This document shows positions 9,099 to 16,554 of a stretch of DNA of 61,742 nucleotides, one piece after another. Position 1 is the stretch's first letter; every line of letters starts with the position of its first letter. The notes below the pieces were generated by a model that ran no database searches, had not been told where the DNA came from, and saw nothing but the letters and a program-made list of their open reading frames with translations. Origin of the DNA: an uncultured Oscillospiraceae bacterium (GTDB lineage: Bacteria > Bacillota > Clostridia > Oscillospirales > Ruminococcaceae). Location: positions 1-61,742 of the forward strand of contig CASFKY010000055.1 of NCBI GenBank assembly GCA_949295465.1, written 5' to 3'. A program made the position numbers and the translations under genes.

Positions 9099-9208
9099 AG
9101 CGTTCCCTCTTTTCCCTGTGATTCAGCTTGCAGGGAGAGTGTGGCCCGCCCGCCCCGCCTTTAAGCGGCCCTGTGTAAATTTTGGGCAGAAATCGGCGTT
9201 TTCTCTAT

Positions 9209-9237
9209 TTGACATACCCCCCAAAGCCGTTTATAAT
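9209..9237 (+). promoter_or_regulatory. Consensus sigma-A promoter of rex
   Basis: Perfect -35 TTGACA (9209-9214), 17-bp spacer and perfect -10 TATAAT (9232-9237). Just downstream, TTAGATATTTTTTCAACAA resembles a degenerate Rex operator (one AACAA half is good), so autoregulation is possible but unproven. The rest of the 228-bp tepA-rex gap shows no gene. Confidence 0.8.
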
Positions 9238-9326
9238 GGGGTTAGATATTTTTTCAACAAAGTCGGCGCCCCGGGCGGCGTGTTTTTTCTCTCTTTTAAA
9301 ATCTGTTGTTGGAGGCAATCCGTCAC

Positions 9327-9959
9327 ATGCAGAGCAAGGCTTCCCTGCCGGTGATCCGGCGGTTACCCAAATATTATCGGTATCTTTCCAATATGAAGAA
9401 CAACGGGATCAAAAAGGTCTCGTCCAGCGAACTGGCCCGCATCATGGGCACCACCGCCTCTCAGGTGCGGCAGGATTTCAACTGCTTCGGCGGCTTTGGC
9501 CAGCAGGGCATCGGCTACAATGTGGACACCCTGCTCCACGAGATCAGCTGCCTTTTGTTCGGGGAGGAGGGCGAAAAGCTGCCCACCATCCTCATTGGCA
9601 CCGGCCGGCTGGGCACCGCGGTCTCCAGCTTCCTCATCCGGGACACCAACGGCTACAAGCTGCTGGCCGCCTTTGACAAGAACCCCGCCCTGGTGGGCCA
9701 GACCGTCAACGGCATCCCCATCCACTCCATGGACGACCTGGTGGATTTTTGCGCCCGGGAGCATCCCGCGGTGGCGGTGCTCTGCGTGCCCCGGGACGGC
9801 GCCGGCGAGCTGGCCAGCAGCCTGGTGGGGCTGGGGCTCAAGGGCTTCTGGAACTTCAGCCACTATGACCTGTCGGTGGCATTCCCCGATGTGATCGTGG
9901 AAAATGTCCACCTGGGCGACAGCCTGATGAGCCTGGGCTACCGGCTGCGCAACGAGTAA
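9327..9959 (+). CDS. rex: Redox-sensing transcriptional repressor Rex
   Basis: A 210-residue repressor with an N-terminal winged helix (RRLPKYYRYLSNM, VSSSELARIMGTTASQVRQDF) and a C-terminal Rossmann NAD(H) domain with the dinucleotide motif IGTGRLGTA. Rex senses the NADH/NAD+ ratio and releases DNA when NADH rises, de-repressing fermentation and anaerobic respiration genes. ATG 9327 follows GGAGG by 11 nt; a TTG 21 nt upstream is not preceded by a ribosome site. It is monocistronic, with a consensus promoter and a strong terminator. Family and length are canonical. Confidence 0.96.
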   Translation: MQSKASLPVIRRLPKYYRYLSNMKNNGIKKVSSSELARIMGTTASQVRQDFNCFGGFGQQGIGYNVDTLLHEISCLLFGEEGEKLPTILIGTGRLGTAVSSFLIRDTNGYKLLAAFDKNPALVGQTVNGIPIHSMDDLVDFCAREHPAVAVLCVPRDGAGELASSLVGLGLKGFWNFSHYDLSVAFPDVIVENVHLGDSLMSLGYRLRNE

Positions 9960-9972
9960 ATTTTCAAGAGGC

Positions 9973-10007
9973 AAAAGGCCGGGGAACCCTTGGTTTCCCG
10001 GCCTTTT
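9973..10007 (+). terminator. Terminator of rex
   Basis: A near-perfect hairpin, AAAAGGCCGGGGAACC against GGTTTCCCGGCCTTTT, ending in a T-rich tract, begins about 13 nt after the rex stop. Confidence 0.85.
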
Positions 10008-10060
10008 CTGCGCCTTTTGGGGCGGCGGCAAAAAAGTTTTCGATTTTTTTGCAAAATCCG

Positions 10061-10089
10061 TTGACAACCCCTTTTACCCGTGCTATAAT
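10061..10089 (+). promoter_or_regulatory. Promoter of tRNA-Leu
   Basis: Perfect TTGACA (10061-10066), 17-bp spacer, TATAAT (10084-10089). The leader from there to the tRNA is unusually long, about 107 nt, and holds two perfect inverted repeats: CAGCTGCTG/CAGCAGCTG (10135-10154) and CACGAT/ATCGTG (10169-10182). Confidence 0.85.
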
Positions 10090-10196
10090 ACATATCGTTG
10101 CGAGGGAGACAACACAGTCCACTCGCTGATGATACAGCTGCTGAACAGCAGCTGAGACAAGATATAATCACGATCTATCGTGTTTATATTACATAT

Positions 10197-10283
10197 GCGG
10201 ATGTGGCGGAATTGGCAGACGCGCTAGATTCAGGTTCTAGTGAAAGCAATTTCATATGGGTTCAAGTCCCTTCATCCGCACCA
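10197..10283 (+). tRNA. tRNA-Leu(CAG)
   Basis: A class II tRNA of 87 nt with encoded CCA. Acceptor GCGGATG pairs with CATCCGC; the anticodon arm CTAGA-TTCAGGT-TCTAG gives anticodon CAG, decoding CUG; a long variable arm and a GTTCAAGTC T-loop follow. The discriminator base is A. Confidence 0.96.
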
Positions 10284-10285
10284 AG

Positions 10286-10314
10286 TCCCGGATACGAAAG
10301 TATCCGGGATTTTT
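10286..10314 (+). terminator. Terminator of tRNA-Leu
   Basis: Perfect 10-bp stem TCCCGGATAC/GTATCCGGGA with a GAAA tetraloop, then TTTTT, 2 nt after the tRNA end. Confidence 0.9.
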
Positions 10315-10362
10315 CTTTGTGTCAGCCTGGCAGCGGGGCCGTTTTTGCCGCTCCTTGTCCGC

Positions 10363-10404
10363 CAAAAAAGGCCCCCTTCCCCGGCAAAATCCAGGGAAGG
10401 GGGC
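10363..10404 (-). terminator. Terminator of the arsR operon
   Basis: On the minus strand GCCCCCTTCCC pairs with GGGAAGGGGGC and is followed by CTTTTTT; it lies just past the ArsR stop at 10429. Confidence 0.8.
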
Positions 10405-10428
10405 GCTTTCTATTTGTGTCTCATTGTG

Positions 10429-10719
10429 TCAGTGGGTCTCGGTGCAGTACTGCTGGCGCAGCGCCTCCATCAGGGGCAGGATCCGCTCGTCCCGGATCCA
10501 GTACCGCACGTTCATCCCCTGCTTTTCCGAGTCCAGGATGCCGGCGGCCTTGAGCTGGCTCAGATGCTGGGAGAGGGCCGGGCCCGAGATGCCCGGGGTG
10601 TGGGTGTGGATCTGCCCCACCGTCAGGGGCTCTTTCATAAGGGCGCACAGGATCAGAAGCCGGTGTTCATTGGCCAGCAGTTTCAGCAGCTCGGCAATCT
10701 TCCGCGCCTGTTCTTCCAT
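10429..10719 (-). CDS. ArsR/SmtB-family winged-helix regulator
   Basis: A 96-residue regulator with the ArsR fold: KIAELLKLLANEHRLLILCALM, then the recognition region GISGPALSQHLSQLKAAGILDSEKQGMNVRYWI. There is no obvious metal-binding CxC in the recognition helix, so the signal may be redox or something other than arsenic-type metals. The start at 10719 has AAGGAGG 9 nt upstream. It is the last gene of a three-gene operon (ferredoxin, 4Fe-4S membrane protein, regulator) and overlaps the membrane-protein gene by 53 bp, so it probably controls that operon. Confidence 0.88.
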   Translation of the reverse strand: MEEQARKIAELLKLLANEHRLLILCALMKEPLTVGQIHTHTPGISGPALSQHLSQLKAAGILDSEKQGMNVRYWIRDERILPLMEALRQQYCTETH

Positions 10720-11299
10720 CCTTGGGTTCCTCCTTTTTGGCTTTGAGCCGACAGATGCCCTGGGTCATGGTGCCCATGGGGCAGTAGACGCACCAGGACC
10801 GGGGCCGGAACAGCACCATAGTGAGCAGCCCCAGCACCGTGGAGGTGAGCATCACCCCGAAAAACCCGAAGGCATACTGGGCAAACCAGGGGGCCGCCAT
10901 ATCCATCCGGGGCCACTGCCAGGGCAGCTTAAAGGCCCACAGCAGGGTCACACTTTTTTGCAGAGGCGCGCCTGCAAACACCTTCCAGGTGCCGTAGAGC
11001 ATCCGGCCGAACATGAACATGAAAAAGGCCAGAAACCCGTACCGAAACCAAAGGCTGCGCAGAAAACGGGGCGGGGGCACATTGCGGGAGAGGCCCAGCT
11101 TTTTGCCCAGGATGCCCAGCAGCTGGCCCCGGCCGCAGTATCGGTTGCAGTAGGCCTTGCTGCCCCCAAAAATGGCCACCAGCAGCGGAATGGTGAAAAA
11201 CAGCATCCCCAGCCAGGCAAACAGGATGTTGAACAGCCCCAGCACCAGGTAGCTCAGCTCGGCCACCCACAGGTAATCATACCACTTTTTCTTTTTCAT
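10667..11299 (-). CDS. 4Fe-4S polyferredoxin-type membrane protein
   Basis: A 210-residue protein with about four transmembrane segments and two cysteine clusters, CNRYCGRGQLLG near residue 50 and CVYCPMGTMTQG near residue 178. These resemble the NapH/NosR/YccM-type membrane iron-sulfur proteins that pass electrons across or along the membrane. ATG 11299 overlaps the ferredoxin stop by 4 bp, indicating coupling. With the ferredoxin upstream it could form a small electron-transfer unit; the electron acceptor is unknown. The open frame extends further upstream, but that part lies over the ferredoxin gene and has no ribosome site. Confidence 0.8.
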   Translation of the reverse strand: MKKKKWYDYLWVAELSYLVLGLFNILFAWLGMLFFTIPLLVAIFGGSKAYCNRYCGRGQLLGILGKKLGLSRNVPPPRFLRSLWFRYGFLAFFMFMFGRMLYGTWKVFAGAPLQKSVTLLWAFKLPWQWPRMDMAAPWFAQYAFGFFGVMLTSTVLGLLTMVLFRPRSWCVYCPMGTMTQGICRLKAKKEEPKDGRTGAEDCRAAETAGQ

Positions 11300-11502
11300 G
11301 TCTCTCCCCCTCTCACTTCCAGGGTGATCACCGCGGCGGGGCAGGCCGCCGCGCACAGGCCGCAGCCCACGCACTGCCCGGCCTCCACCCGGGCCCGCAC
11401 GCCCCGCCACACCCGGATGGCTCCCCGGGGGCAGACGGCGGCGCACTGGCCGCAAGCCACGCACTCGGTGCCCACCCGGGCCAGTTTTCTTGCTCGCTCC
11501 AT
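11296..11502 (-). CDS. 2[4Fe-4S] ferredoxin
   Basis: A 68-residue ferredoxin with two full cluster motifs, CVACGQCAAVCPRGAI and CVGCGLCAAACPAAVI. It is cytosolic, small and Arg-rich at its N-terminus (MERARKLARVG). It is the first gene of the operon with the 4Fe-4S membrane protein and ArsR, and likely the electron donor to that protein. A consensus promoter lies immediately upstream. Confidence 0.93.
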   Translation of the reverse strand: MERARKLARVGTECVACGQCAAVCPRGAIRVWRGVRARVEAGQCVGCGLCAAACPAAVITLEVRGGET

Positions 11503-11558
11503 CGCTTCCTCCTTGCGGCCTATCTTTTGGCCGATTTTTAAGCATTTAAGACATTTCT

Positions 11559-11587
11559 AATATACTTTATCATTTTCCTTCTGTCAA
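11559..11587 (-). promoter_or_regulatory. Promoter of the ferredoxin/ArsR operon
   Basis: Minus-strand TTGACA (11587-11582), 17-bp spacer, TATATT (11564-11559). The downstream A/T-rich stretch holds TTAA-gcat-TTAA, a possible ArsR operator over the start site. Confidence 0.75.
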
Positions 11588-11599
11588 GGGCCCAAAACC

Positions 11600-11630
11600 A
11601 AAAACGCCCGGGGCCAAAAGGTCCCGGGCA
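11600..11630 (-). terminator. Terminator of the MATE operon
   Basis: Minus strand: GCCCGGGACC and GGCCCCGGGC pair around TTTT, followed by GTTTTTGG. Confidence 0.8.
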
Positions 11631-11666
11631 GAGCTGCCTGTATGGTAATGGTTTGGGCGGGCCGCC

Positions 11667-12995
11667 TCATCCGTACTGATACCGGCGGCGCATGGCGGCC
11701 AGCAGCAGGGCCGCCACCAGGGCCGAGAGGGCCTCAGCCGCCACGATGGAAAACCAGATGCCGTCCAGCTGCCAGATCAGCGGGAAGAGGAGCACCGCTG
11801 CCACCTGGAACACCAGCGCCCGCAGAAAGGAGATGAGGGCCGAGATGAGGCCGTTGTTCAGGGCGGTGAAAAAGGCCGAGCTGTAGATGGAAAATCCGGC
11901 AAACAAAAAGGAGAAGGAATAGATGGCAAACCCCCGCAGGGTGATGGCCAGCAGCTGGAGGTCATAGGAGACAAAGACCAGGGAGAGGGGCCGGGCCAGC
12001 AGCTCGGCCGCCGCGAACATGGTCATCGCAAAGAGGGCCACCGCCAACAGGCTGCGGCGCAAAAGGCCCCGCAGCTCGCCGGCATGGCCGGCCCCGTAGT
12101 GGAAACTCACCACCGGGGCGGTGCCCACCGAATAGCCCAGAAAGGCGGCCAGAAAGATCATATTCAGATACATGAGCACCCCGTAGGCAGCCACTCCGTC
12201 CTCTCCGGCGTAGCGCAGCAGCTGGATGTTGTACAGCATGCTTACCACCGACATGGACACGTTGCTCATCAGCTCGGAGGAGCCGTTGGACAGCACCTTG
12301 CCCAGGGCCCGCAGGTTCCACCAGGCCTTGCCCAGCCGCAGCAGGCTGGAATTGGGACGGGCAAAATAGATCAGCGGCAGGATTCCCCCCACGCACTGGC
12401 TCAGGGCGGTGGCGGCGGCGGCCCCCTCCAGCCCCCAGCCCAGCACCGCCACAAACAGGGCGTCCAGCACCATGTTGGTGAGCCCGGCTGCCACCGTCAC
12501 ATACAGCCCCAGCTTGGGCTTTTCGGCGGTGGCAAAGAGGCACTGGAACTCGTATTGCAGCACATAGGCCGGGATGGCCAGCAGGATGATGCGGGCATAG
12601 CGCACGCTGTCCTCCAGCAGCTGGCCCTCGGCCCCCAGGGCCCGGGCCGTGGGGCGCACCACCAAAAGGCCCAGCAGCATCAGGGCCACGCCGCAGCCCA
12701 GCGAGACATATACCAGCATGGAAAACAGCCGGTTGGCCCGATGCCGGTGGCCGGCGCCCAGGGTAACGGCGATGAGGGCCCCGCCGCCAGTGCCGAACAG
12801 AAAACCCACGCAGCCCAACAGCATCAGAAAAGGCATGATGAAGTTTACCGCCGCAAAGGGTGTCTTGCCCACAAAGTTGGAGACAAAAAAGCCGTCCACC
12901 ACCCCGTAGATGGAGGTGAACACCAGCATCACAATAGAGGGGAAGGCATAGCGCAGCAGCCGCCCCAGGGTAAAATGATCCGACAGGCGTATCAT
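11667..12995 (-). CDS. MATE-family multidrug efflux transporter
   Basis: A 442-residue protein with about twelve transmembrane segments in two related halves, starting MIRLSDHFTLGRLLRYAFPS and carrying the early MATE segment SIYGVVDGFFVSNFVG. MATE proteins expel cationic drugs or metabolites using Na+ or H+ gradients. ATG 12995 has AAGGAAGGG upstream and overlaps the MarR stop by 4 bp. The MarR gene in front, with two clear operators, makes drug-inducible expression likely. The substrate cannot be predicted. Confidence 0.92.
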   Translation of the reverse strand: MIRLSDHFTLGRLLRYAFPSIVMLVFTSIYGVVDGFFVSNFVGKTPFAAVNFIMPFLMLLGCVGFLFGTGGGALIAVTLGAGHRHRANRLFSMLVYVSLGCGVALMLLGLLVVRPTARALGAEGQLLEDSVRYARIILLAIPAYVLQYEFQCLFATAEKPKLGLYVTVAAGLTNMVLDALFVAVLGWGLEGAAAATALSQCVGGILPLIYFARPNSSLLRLGKAWWNLRALGKVLSNGSSELMSNVSMSVVSMLYNIQLLRYAGEDGVAAYGVLMYLNMIFLAAFLGYSVGTAPVVSFHYGAGHAGELRGLLRRSLLAVALFAMTMFAAAELLARPLSLVFVSYDLQLLAITLRGFAIYSFSFLFAGFSIYSSAFFTALNNGLISALISFLRALVFQVAAVLLFPLIWQLDGIWFSIVAAEALSALVAALLLAAMRRRYQYG

Positions 12996-13462
12996 CCGTT
13001 GCCCTTCCTTTCTCTGTCTGCCGCGCCGGTCAGCTCCTCTGCCTGGCGCTGTAACGAGCGCAGAAACCGCTCGGTGAGGTCCAGATACTGCTGCACCTCC
13101 CCGGGGGCAAAGTCCCCCATTGCCCGGTTCTCCATCTCCAGAATCCGGCGGGCAGTCCCGTCCGCCAGCTGCCGGCCCGCCGGGGTAAAGCATACCTCCT
13201 TGGCCCGGCCGTCCACCGCCTCCAGCCGCACCAGACCCTTTTCTTCCAGCCGGCGCAGGGCCGAGTTCACCGTCTGCTTGCTGAGCCCGGTGCGCCGGCA
13301 GATCAGGCTGAGGGGGCAGCGGTCCCCCTGGTCACAGATGGCATAGAGAATCCGGCTGATGCTGTCCGACAGGCCCATATACAGGGAGATGCTGTGGTAC
13401 ACCGCCTCCAGCTCTCCCAGCAGATAGTTGTATCGCTGCATCCCGTTGCTCTGCTGTTCCAT
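12992..13462 (-). CDS. MarR-family regulator of the MATE operon
   Basis: A 156-residue winged-helix protein with the MarR core CPLSLICRRTGLSKQTVNSALRRLEEKGLVRLEAVDGRAKEVCFTPAGRQL. It precedes the MATE gene in one operon. Two matching palindromes in its own promoter (one between -35 and -10, one just after -10) are probable binding sites, so it is likely an autorepressor released by a transported ligand. Confidence 0.93.
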   Translation of the reverse strand: MEQQSNGMQRYNYLLGELEAVYHSISLYMGLSDSISRILYAICDQGDRCPLSLICRRTGLSKQTVNSALRRLEEKGLVRLEAVDGRAKEVCFTPAGRQLADGTARRILEMENRAMGDFAPGEVQQYLDLTERFLRSLQRQAEELTGAADRERKGNG

Positions 13463-13478
13463 ATTCCTCCCCCATTTT

Positions 13479-13533
13479 GTACGAAATCATACGTTTTGCC
13501 CAGCATTATAGTACGATTTCATACTTTTGTCAA
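13479..13533 (-). promoter_or_regulatory. MarR-MATE promoter with two operators
   Basis: Minus-strand TTGACA (13533-13528), 17-bp spacer, TATAAT (13510-13505). Two palindromes of form GTAYGAWWTCRTAC lie at 13511-13524, filling the spacer, and at 13479-13492, just downstream of -10. Occupancy of either would block RNA polymerase. Confidence 0.85.
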
Positions 13534-13541
13534 GGCCGCAC

Positions 13542-13578
13542 AAAAAAAGAGCCCCTCCCCCATGGGGGGAAAGGCCCT
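13542..13578 (-). terminator. Terminator after the flavin-split-barrel gene
   Basis: Minus strand: a stem built from GGGCCTTTCCCCCC and GGGGGAGGGGCTC followed by a run of seven T; imperfect but strong. Confidence 0.6.
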
Positions 13579-13603
13579 TGGCGTATTCCTTGGGGGTGGG
13601 CTT

Positions 13604-14080
13604 TTACTTGGTCAGCCGGCGCTTGCCGGTGAGCTGCTCCAGATCCAGGCAGAGCACCTCCACAATGGCGGTGTGCTTGGGCTCAAAGGTGAAGTCCTCG
13701 CCGGTCTGGTGCTTCATCAACAGGGTCAGGCCCCGGAGTTTTTCCTCCATGTCCTCCACTACCCGCACTTTGCCCCAGCCCATGACACTCTCATACTTGA
13801 AGCTGTAGGAGCAGGCGTTGCGGGCCACGAGCAGTTCATGGTTGCAGTCGGCTTCAAAGCAGACCAGGGGATTTTTGGCCAGGATATCCTGCTTGCGGCC
13901 CTCCTTGGCGCTGTGCATGTAGATGTGCACCACCCCGTCCTTTTCCTCCCAGCCGTAATTCATGGGCACCAGGTAGGGCTGGCCCTGGGGGTCCACCAAA
14001 GCCAGATGGCCCACGGTACAATGATTCAAAATGGACAGGATGTCCTGCCGGTCTTTCACTTCAAGGTCTGCGCGACGCAT
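13604..14080 (-). CDS. Pyridoxamine 5'-phosphate oxidase-like (NimA-type) flavin-binding protein
   Basis: A 158-residue split-barrel protein: VKDRQDILSILNHCTVGHLALVDPQGQPYLVPMNYGWE at the N-terminus, then VHIYMHSAKEGRKQDILAKNPLVCFE. The family binds FMN or a related cofactor and includes 5-nitroimidazole reductases; here substrate is unknown. ATG 14080 is preceded by AAAGGGAG at 8 nt, better than a GTG nine bases upstream. It follows the LysR gene on the same strand with a 14-nt gap and may share its transcript. Confidence 0.82.
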   Translation of the reverse strand: MRRADLEVKDRQDILSILNHCTVGHLALVDPQGQPYLVPMNYGWEEKDGVVHIYMHSAKEGRKQDILAKNPLVCFEADCNHELLVARNACSYSFKYESVMGWGKVRVVEDMEEKLRGLTLLMKHQTGEDFTFEPKHTAIVEVLCLDLEQLTGKRRLTK

Positions 14081-14094
14081 GTTTCCCACTCCCT

Positions 14095-15021
14095 TTATGG
14101 TTTGTCCGATGGTTGAACGGTTTGGCCTTCATTATAGCACACTTTTCCGGGCGCGTCTTCCTGTTTGAGCCTGTCCTGCAAAAAATCCATGAAATACCGG
14201 CTGGCCAGGGGCAGAGTTTTGCGCTCCCGGCAGGCCAGCACGACGGTGCGCTTCATGGCCGGCCGGATGGGCAGGGCCCGCAGCCCCGGCCCCAGCCGCC
14301 CCAGCACCTGCCGGTACAGCGCCGACACCCCCAACCCCTCCTCCACCATGGCCATGATGGTGTAGTCGTCGATTACCCGGTAGCGCACATCCGGCGCCAG
14401 GCCCTGGCTGCGGAACACCCGCATGGGCACGCTGTACTCCCCCTCGCCCAGCAGGATGAAGGGCTGGGCCGCCAGCTGGGCCGCGCTCACCTGGCTTTGG
14501 CGGGCCAGGGGATGGCCGGCGGGCACCAGAGCCAGCATCTCGTCCTCATACAGGGGCACCGCCTCCAGCCCGTCGGCAGTCTCGGGGATGAGAAAGCCCA
14601 GGTCCACCCGGCCCTGGCGCAGCCACTGGCCGATGGAGGTGTATTCCCCCTGCTCCAGCTCAAAGCGCACCCGGGGATATTGCTTCTGAAACTCCTTCAT
14701 GCAGCGGGGCAGCAGGCTGCGGCTCACGCTGGTGAAGGTGCCCATGCGGATCACCCCGCTCTCCAGCCCCTCCATCTCCCGGTGCTTTTCTTCCAGCTGC
14801 TGGTGGGCGGCGCAGAGGGCCTGGATGTAGGGCAGGTACTCCCGGCCGTCGGCAGTGAGGGCCACGCCCCCCTTGGTGCGGCGCAAAAGGGTGGCCGAGA
14901 GCTCGTTTTCCAGGGCGGCCACGTTCTGGCTCACCGCCGACTGGGTGTAGCCCAGCGCCTCGGCGGTGCGGGTAAAACTGCCGCTCTCCACCACCTGGAT
15001 GAACACCTGATACCGATTCAT
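14095..15021 (-). CDS. LysR-family regulator, divergent from azlCD
   Basis: A 308-residue LysR protein. The winged helix (MNRYQVFIQVVESGSFTRTAEALGYTQSAVSQNVAALE) is followed by a PBP2-type ligand domain (VIRMGTFTSVSRSLLPRCMKEF). It is transcribed away from azlCD from an overlapping promoter, so it is probably the activator of that exporter, perhaps sensing a branched-chain amino acid. Length and motifs are normal. Confidence 0.92.
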   Translation of the reverse strand: MNRYQVFIQVVESGSFTRTAEALGYTQSAVSQNVAALENELSATLLRRTKGGVALTADGREYLPYIQALCAAHQQLEEKHREMEGLESGVIRMGTFTSVSRSLLPRCMKEFQKQYPRVRFELEQGEYTSIGQWLRQGRVDLGFLIPETADGLEAVPLYEDEMLALVPAGHPLARQSQVSAAQLAAQPFILLGEGEYSVPMRVFRSQGLAPDVRYRVIDDYTIMAMVEEGLGVSALYRQVLGRLGPGLRALPIRPAMKRTVVLACRERKTLPLASRYFMDFLQDRLKQEDAPGKVCYNEGQTVQPSDKP

Positions 15022-15060
15022 GGCCCCTCCTCCTTAAACATTAGAGATTCTGATAGTTTA

Positions 15061-15104
15061 ATTATAATTATTTGTTTCACTTATTTCAATTCCGGGATTA
15101 TACT
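15061..15104. promoter_or_regulatory. Overlapping divergent promoters of lysR and azlC
   Basis: Minus strand: TTGAAA (15089-15084), 17-bp spacer, TATAAT (15066-15061) for lysR. Plus strand: TTCACT (15076-15081), 17-bp spacer, TATACT (15099-15104) for azlC. The azlC -35 falls in the lysR spacer, so the two polymerases would compete and one bound regulator could control both. The remaining 180-bp intergenic stretch is A/T-rich without a gene. Confidence 0.7.
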
Positions 15105-15202
15105 GAGTTTGTATATAGTGAGAAAACATTCTGCCCCCTATCCGGGCTGAATCGGGTTTTCTCCTTTCGGGAAAAATAGGGAAAACAGGAGAAGGAAACA
15201 GC

Positions 15203-15970
15203 ATGAATCGCAGGGAATATTCTGCCGGTGTGCGGGACAGCCTGCCGGTGGGCATCGGATATTTTTCGGTGAGCTTCGGGTTTGGGGCGCTGGCCGTGAG
15301 CTACGGGCTGCGGGTGGTGGACGCCACCCTCATCTCCCTCACCAACCTCACCAGCGCGGGCCAGTTTGCGGGGCTGACGGTGATCGCCGCCGGGGCCTCT
15401 TTGTGGGAGATGATCCTCACCCAGCTGGTGATCAACAGCCGGTATGCCCTGATGAGCCTGGCCCTGAGCCAGAAGGCGGGCAGCCGGGTGGGCACCCTGC
15501 CCCGGCTGTTCATCGCCTTTTTCAACACCGATGAGATCTTTGCCCTGGCCATGGCCCGCACCCAGCCTCTCACCACCTCCTACCTGATGGGCTTGGGGCT
15601 CACCCCCATTCTGGGCTGGACGGGCGGCACCCTCACCGGGGCGCTGGCCAGCTCAGTGCTGCCTTTGTCGGTGCGCACCGCCCTCAGCGTGGCCCTGTAC
15701 GGGATGTTTGTGGCCATTGTGGTGCCCCAGGCCCGCAAAGAAAAGCCCCTGCTGGCGGTAACCCTGCTGGCCGCCGCCCTCAGCTGCCTGTTCACCTGGG
15801 CGCCGGTGCTGAACGCCGTTTCCTCCGGGCTGGCCATTGTGCTGTGCACCGTCCTTGCCGCGGGGGTGTGCGCCCTGCTCTTCCCCCTGCCGGAGGAGGA
15901 AGCCCATCCCCAGGCTGACACGTCCCGGCCCGGCCAGCGGGCCGGCCATACCAGGGAGGCCGCCGTATGA
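15203..15970 (+). CDS. azlC: AzlC-family branched-chain amino acid exporter, large subunit
   Basis: A 255-residue membrane protein whose N-terminal motif VGIGYFSVSFGFGALAV and the segment TSAGQFAGLTVIAAGASLWEMILTQLVINSRYALMSL identify AzlC. With AzlD it forms a two-component exporter for branched-chain amino acids or analogues. The AzlC C-terminus is hydrophilic. It overlaps azlD by 4 bp (ATGA). The LysR gene is divergent. The start at 15203 has GGAGAAGG upstream. Confidence 0.94.
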   Translation: MNRREYSAGVRDSLPVGIGYFSVSFGFGALAVSYGLRVVDATLISLTNLTSAGQFAGLTVIAAGASLWEMILTQLVINSRYALMSLALSQKAGSRVGTLPRLFIAFFNTDEIFALAMARTQPLTTSYLMGLGLTPILGWTGGTLTGALASSVLPLSVRTALSVALYGMFVAIVVPQARKEKPLLAVTLLAAALSCLFTWAPVLNAVSSGLAIVLCTVLAAGVCALLFPLPEEEAHPQADTSRPGQRAGHTREAAV

Positions 15971-16275
15971 GCCTGTATGTGTATATCCTGGTGATGGCCG
16001 TCACCACCTATCTCATCCGCATGCTGCCCCTGACCCTCTTTCAGAAGGAGATCAAGAGCCGGTTCCTCCGCTCTTTTCTGGCCTATGTGCCCTGCGCCTG
16101 CCTGGCCGCCATGACCTTCCCGGCCATCCTCTACGCCACCGACTCGGTGCTCAGCGGGCTGGCCGGGCTGGCGGTGGCCATCCTGCTGGCCTTCTGGGGC
16201 AAGAGCCTGGTGACGGTGGCCGCTTGCAGCTGCGCCGCCGTTTTTGTGAGCGAACAGCTGATCACCCTGCTGTGA
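15967..16275 (+). CDS. azlD: AzlD-family branched-chain amino acid exporter, small subunit
   Basis: A 102-residue protein with four hydrophobic segments and the AzlD motif TTYLIRMLPLTLF followed by FLRSFLAYVPCACLAAMTFPAIL. It partners AzlC; both are needed for export. Its ATG overlaps the azlC stop. No later gene shares the transcript before the tRNA-Gly promoter. Confidence 0.94.
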   Translation: MSLYVYILVMAVTTYLIRMLPLTLFQKEIKSRFLRSFLAYVPCACLAAMTFPAILYATDSVLSGLAGLAVAILLAFWGKSLVTVAACSCAAVFVSEQLITLL

Positions 16276-16298
16276 GCCAAATTTTGCCCCCATTTTCC

Positions 16299-16328
16299 TT
16301 GACAGCCCCGCGGCGGTCAGGGTATAAT
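16299..16328 (+). promoter_or_regulatory. Promoter of tRNA-Gly
   Basis: TTGACA (16299-16304), 18-bp spacer, TATAAT (16323-16328), 37 nt before the tRNA. Confidence 0.8.
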
Positions 16329-16365
16329 AAGTACCGTTCCCTCCTTTTTGGGGGGACGGGAATAT

Positions 16366-16440
16366 GCAGATGTCGTACAACGGCTAGTACATCAGCCTTC
16401 CAAGCTGAGGACGAGGGTTCGACTCCCTTCATCTGCTCCA
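16366..16440 (+). tRNA. tRNA-Gly(TCC)
   Basis: 75 nt including CCA. Acceptor GCAGATG pairs with CATCTGC; the anticodon stem CAGCC/GGCTG-like arm (CAGCC-TTCCAAG-CTGAG) gives anticodon TCC; T-arm GAGGGTTCGACTCCCTT is canonical. Confidence 0.95.
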
Positions 16441-16467
16441 TGTCCGAAGGGACTTCGCTCTATTCAA

Positions 16468-16493
16468 AACGCCCGGGCCTCTGCCCGGGCGTT
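16468..16493 (+). terminator. Terminator of tRNA-Gly
   Basis: Perfect stem AACGCCCGGG/CCCGGGCGTT with a short CCTCTG loop, then a T-rich stretch. Confidence 0.8.
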
Positions 16494-16554
16494 TGCCGTT
16501 TCTGCTTTTTTCTGCCCGACGCTTGCCCATCCCCTGCCTTTCAGGAGGTGAACC

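Noticed and set aside
9242-9260. Rex operator in the rex promoter
   Set aside because: TTAGATATTTTTTCAACAA has only one good half-site; kept as a remark rather than a feature.
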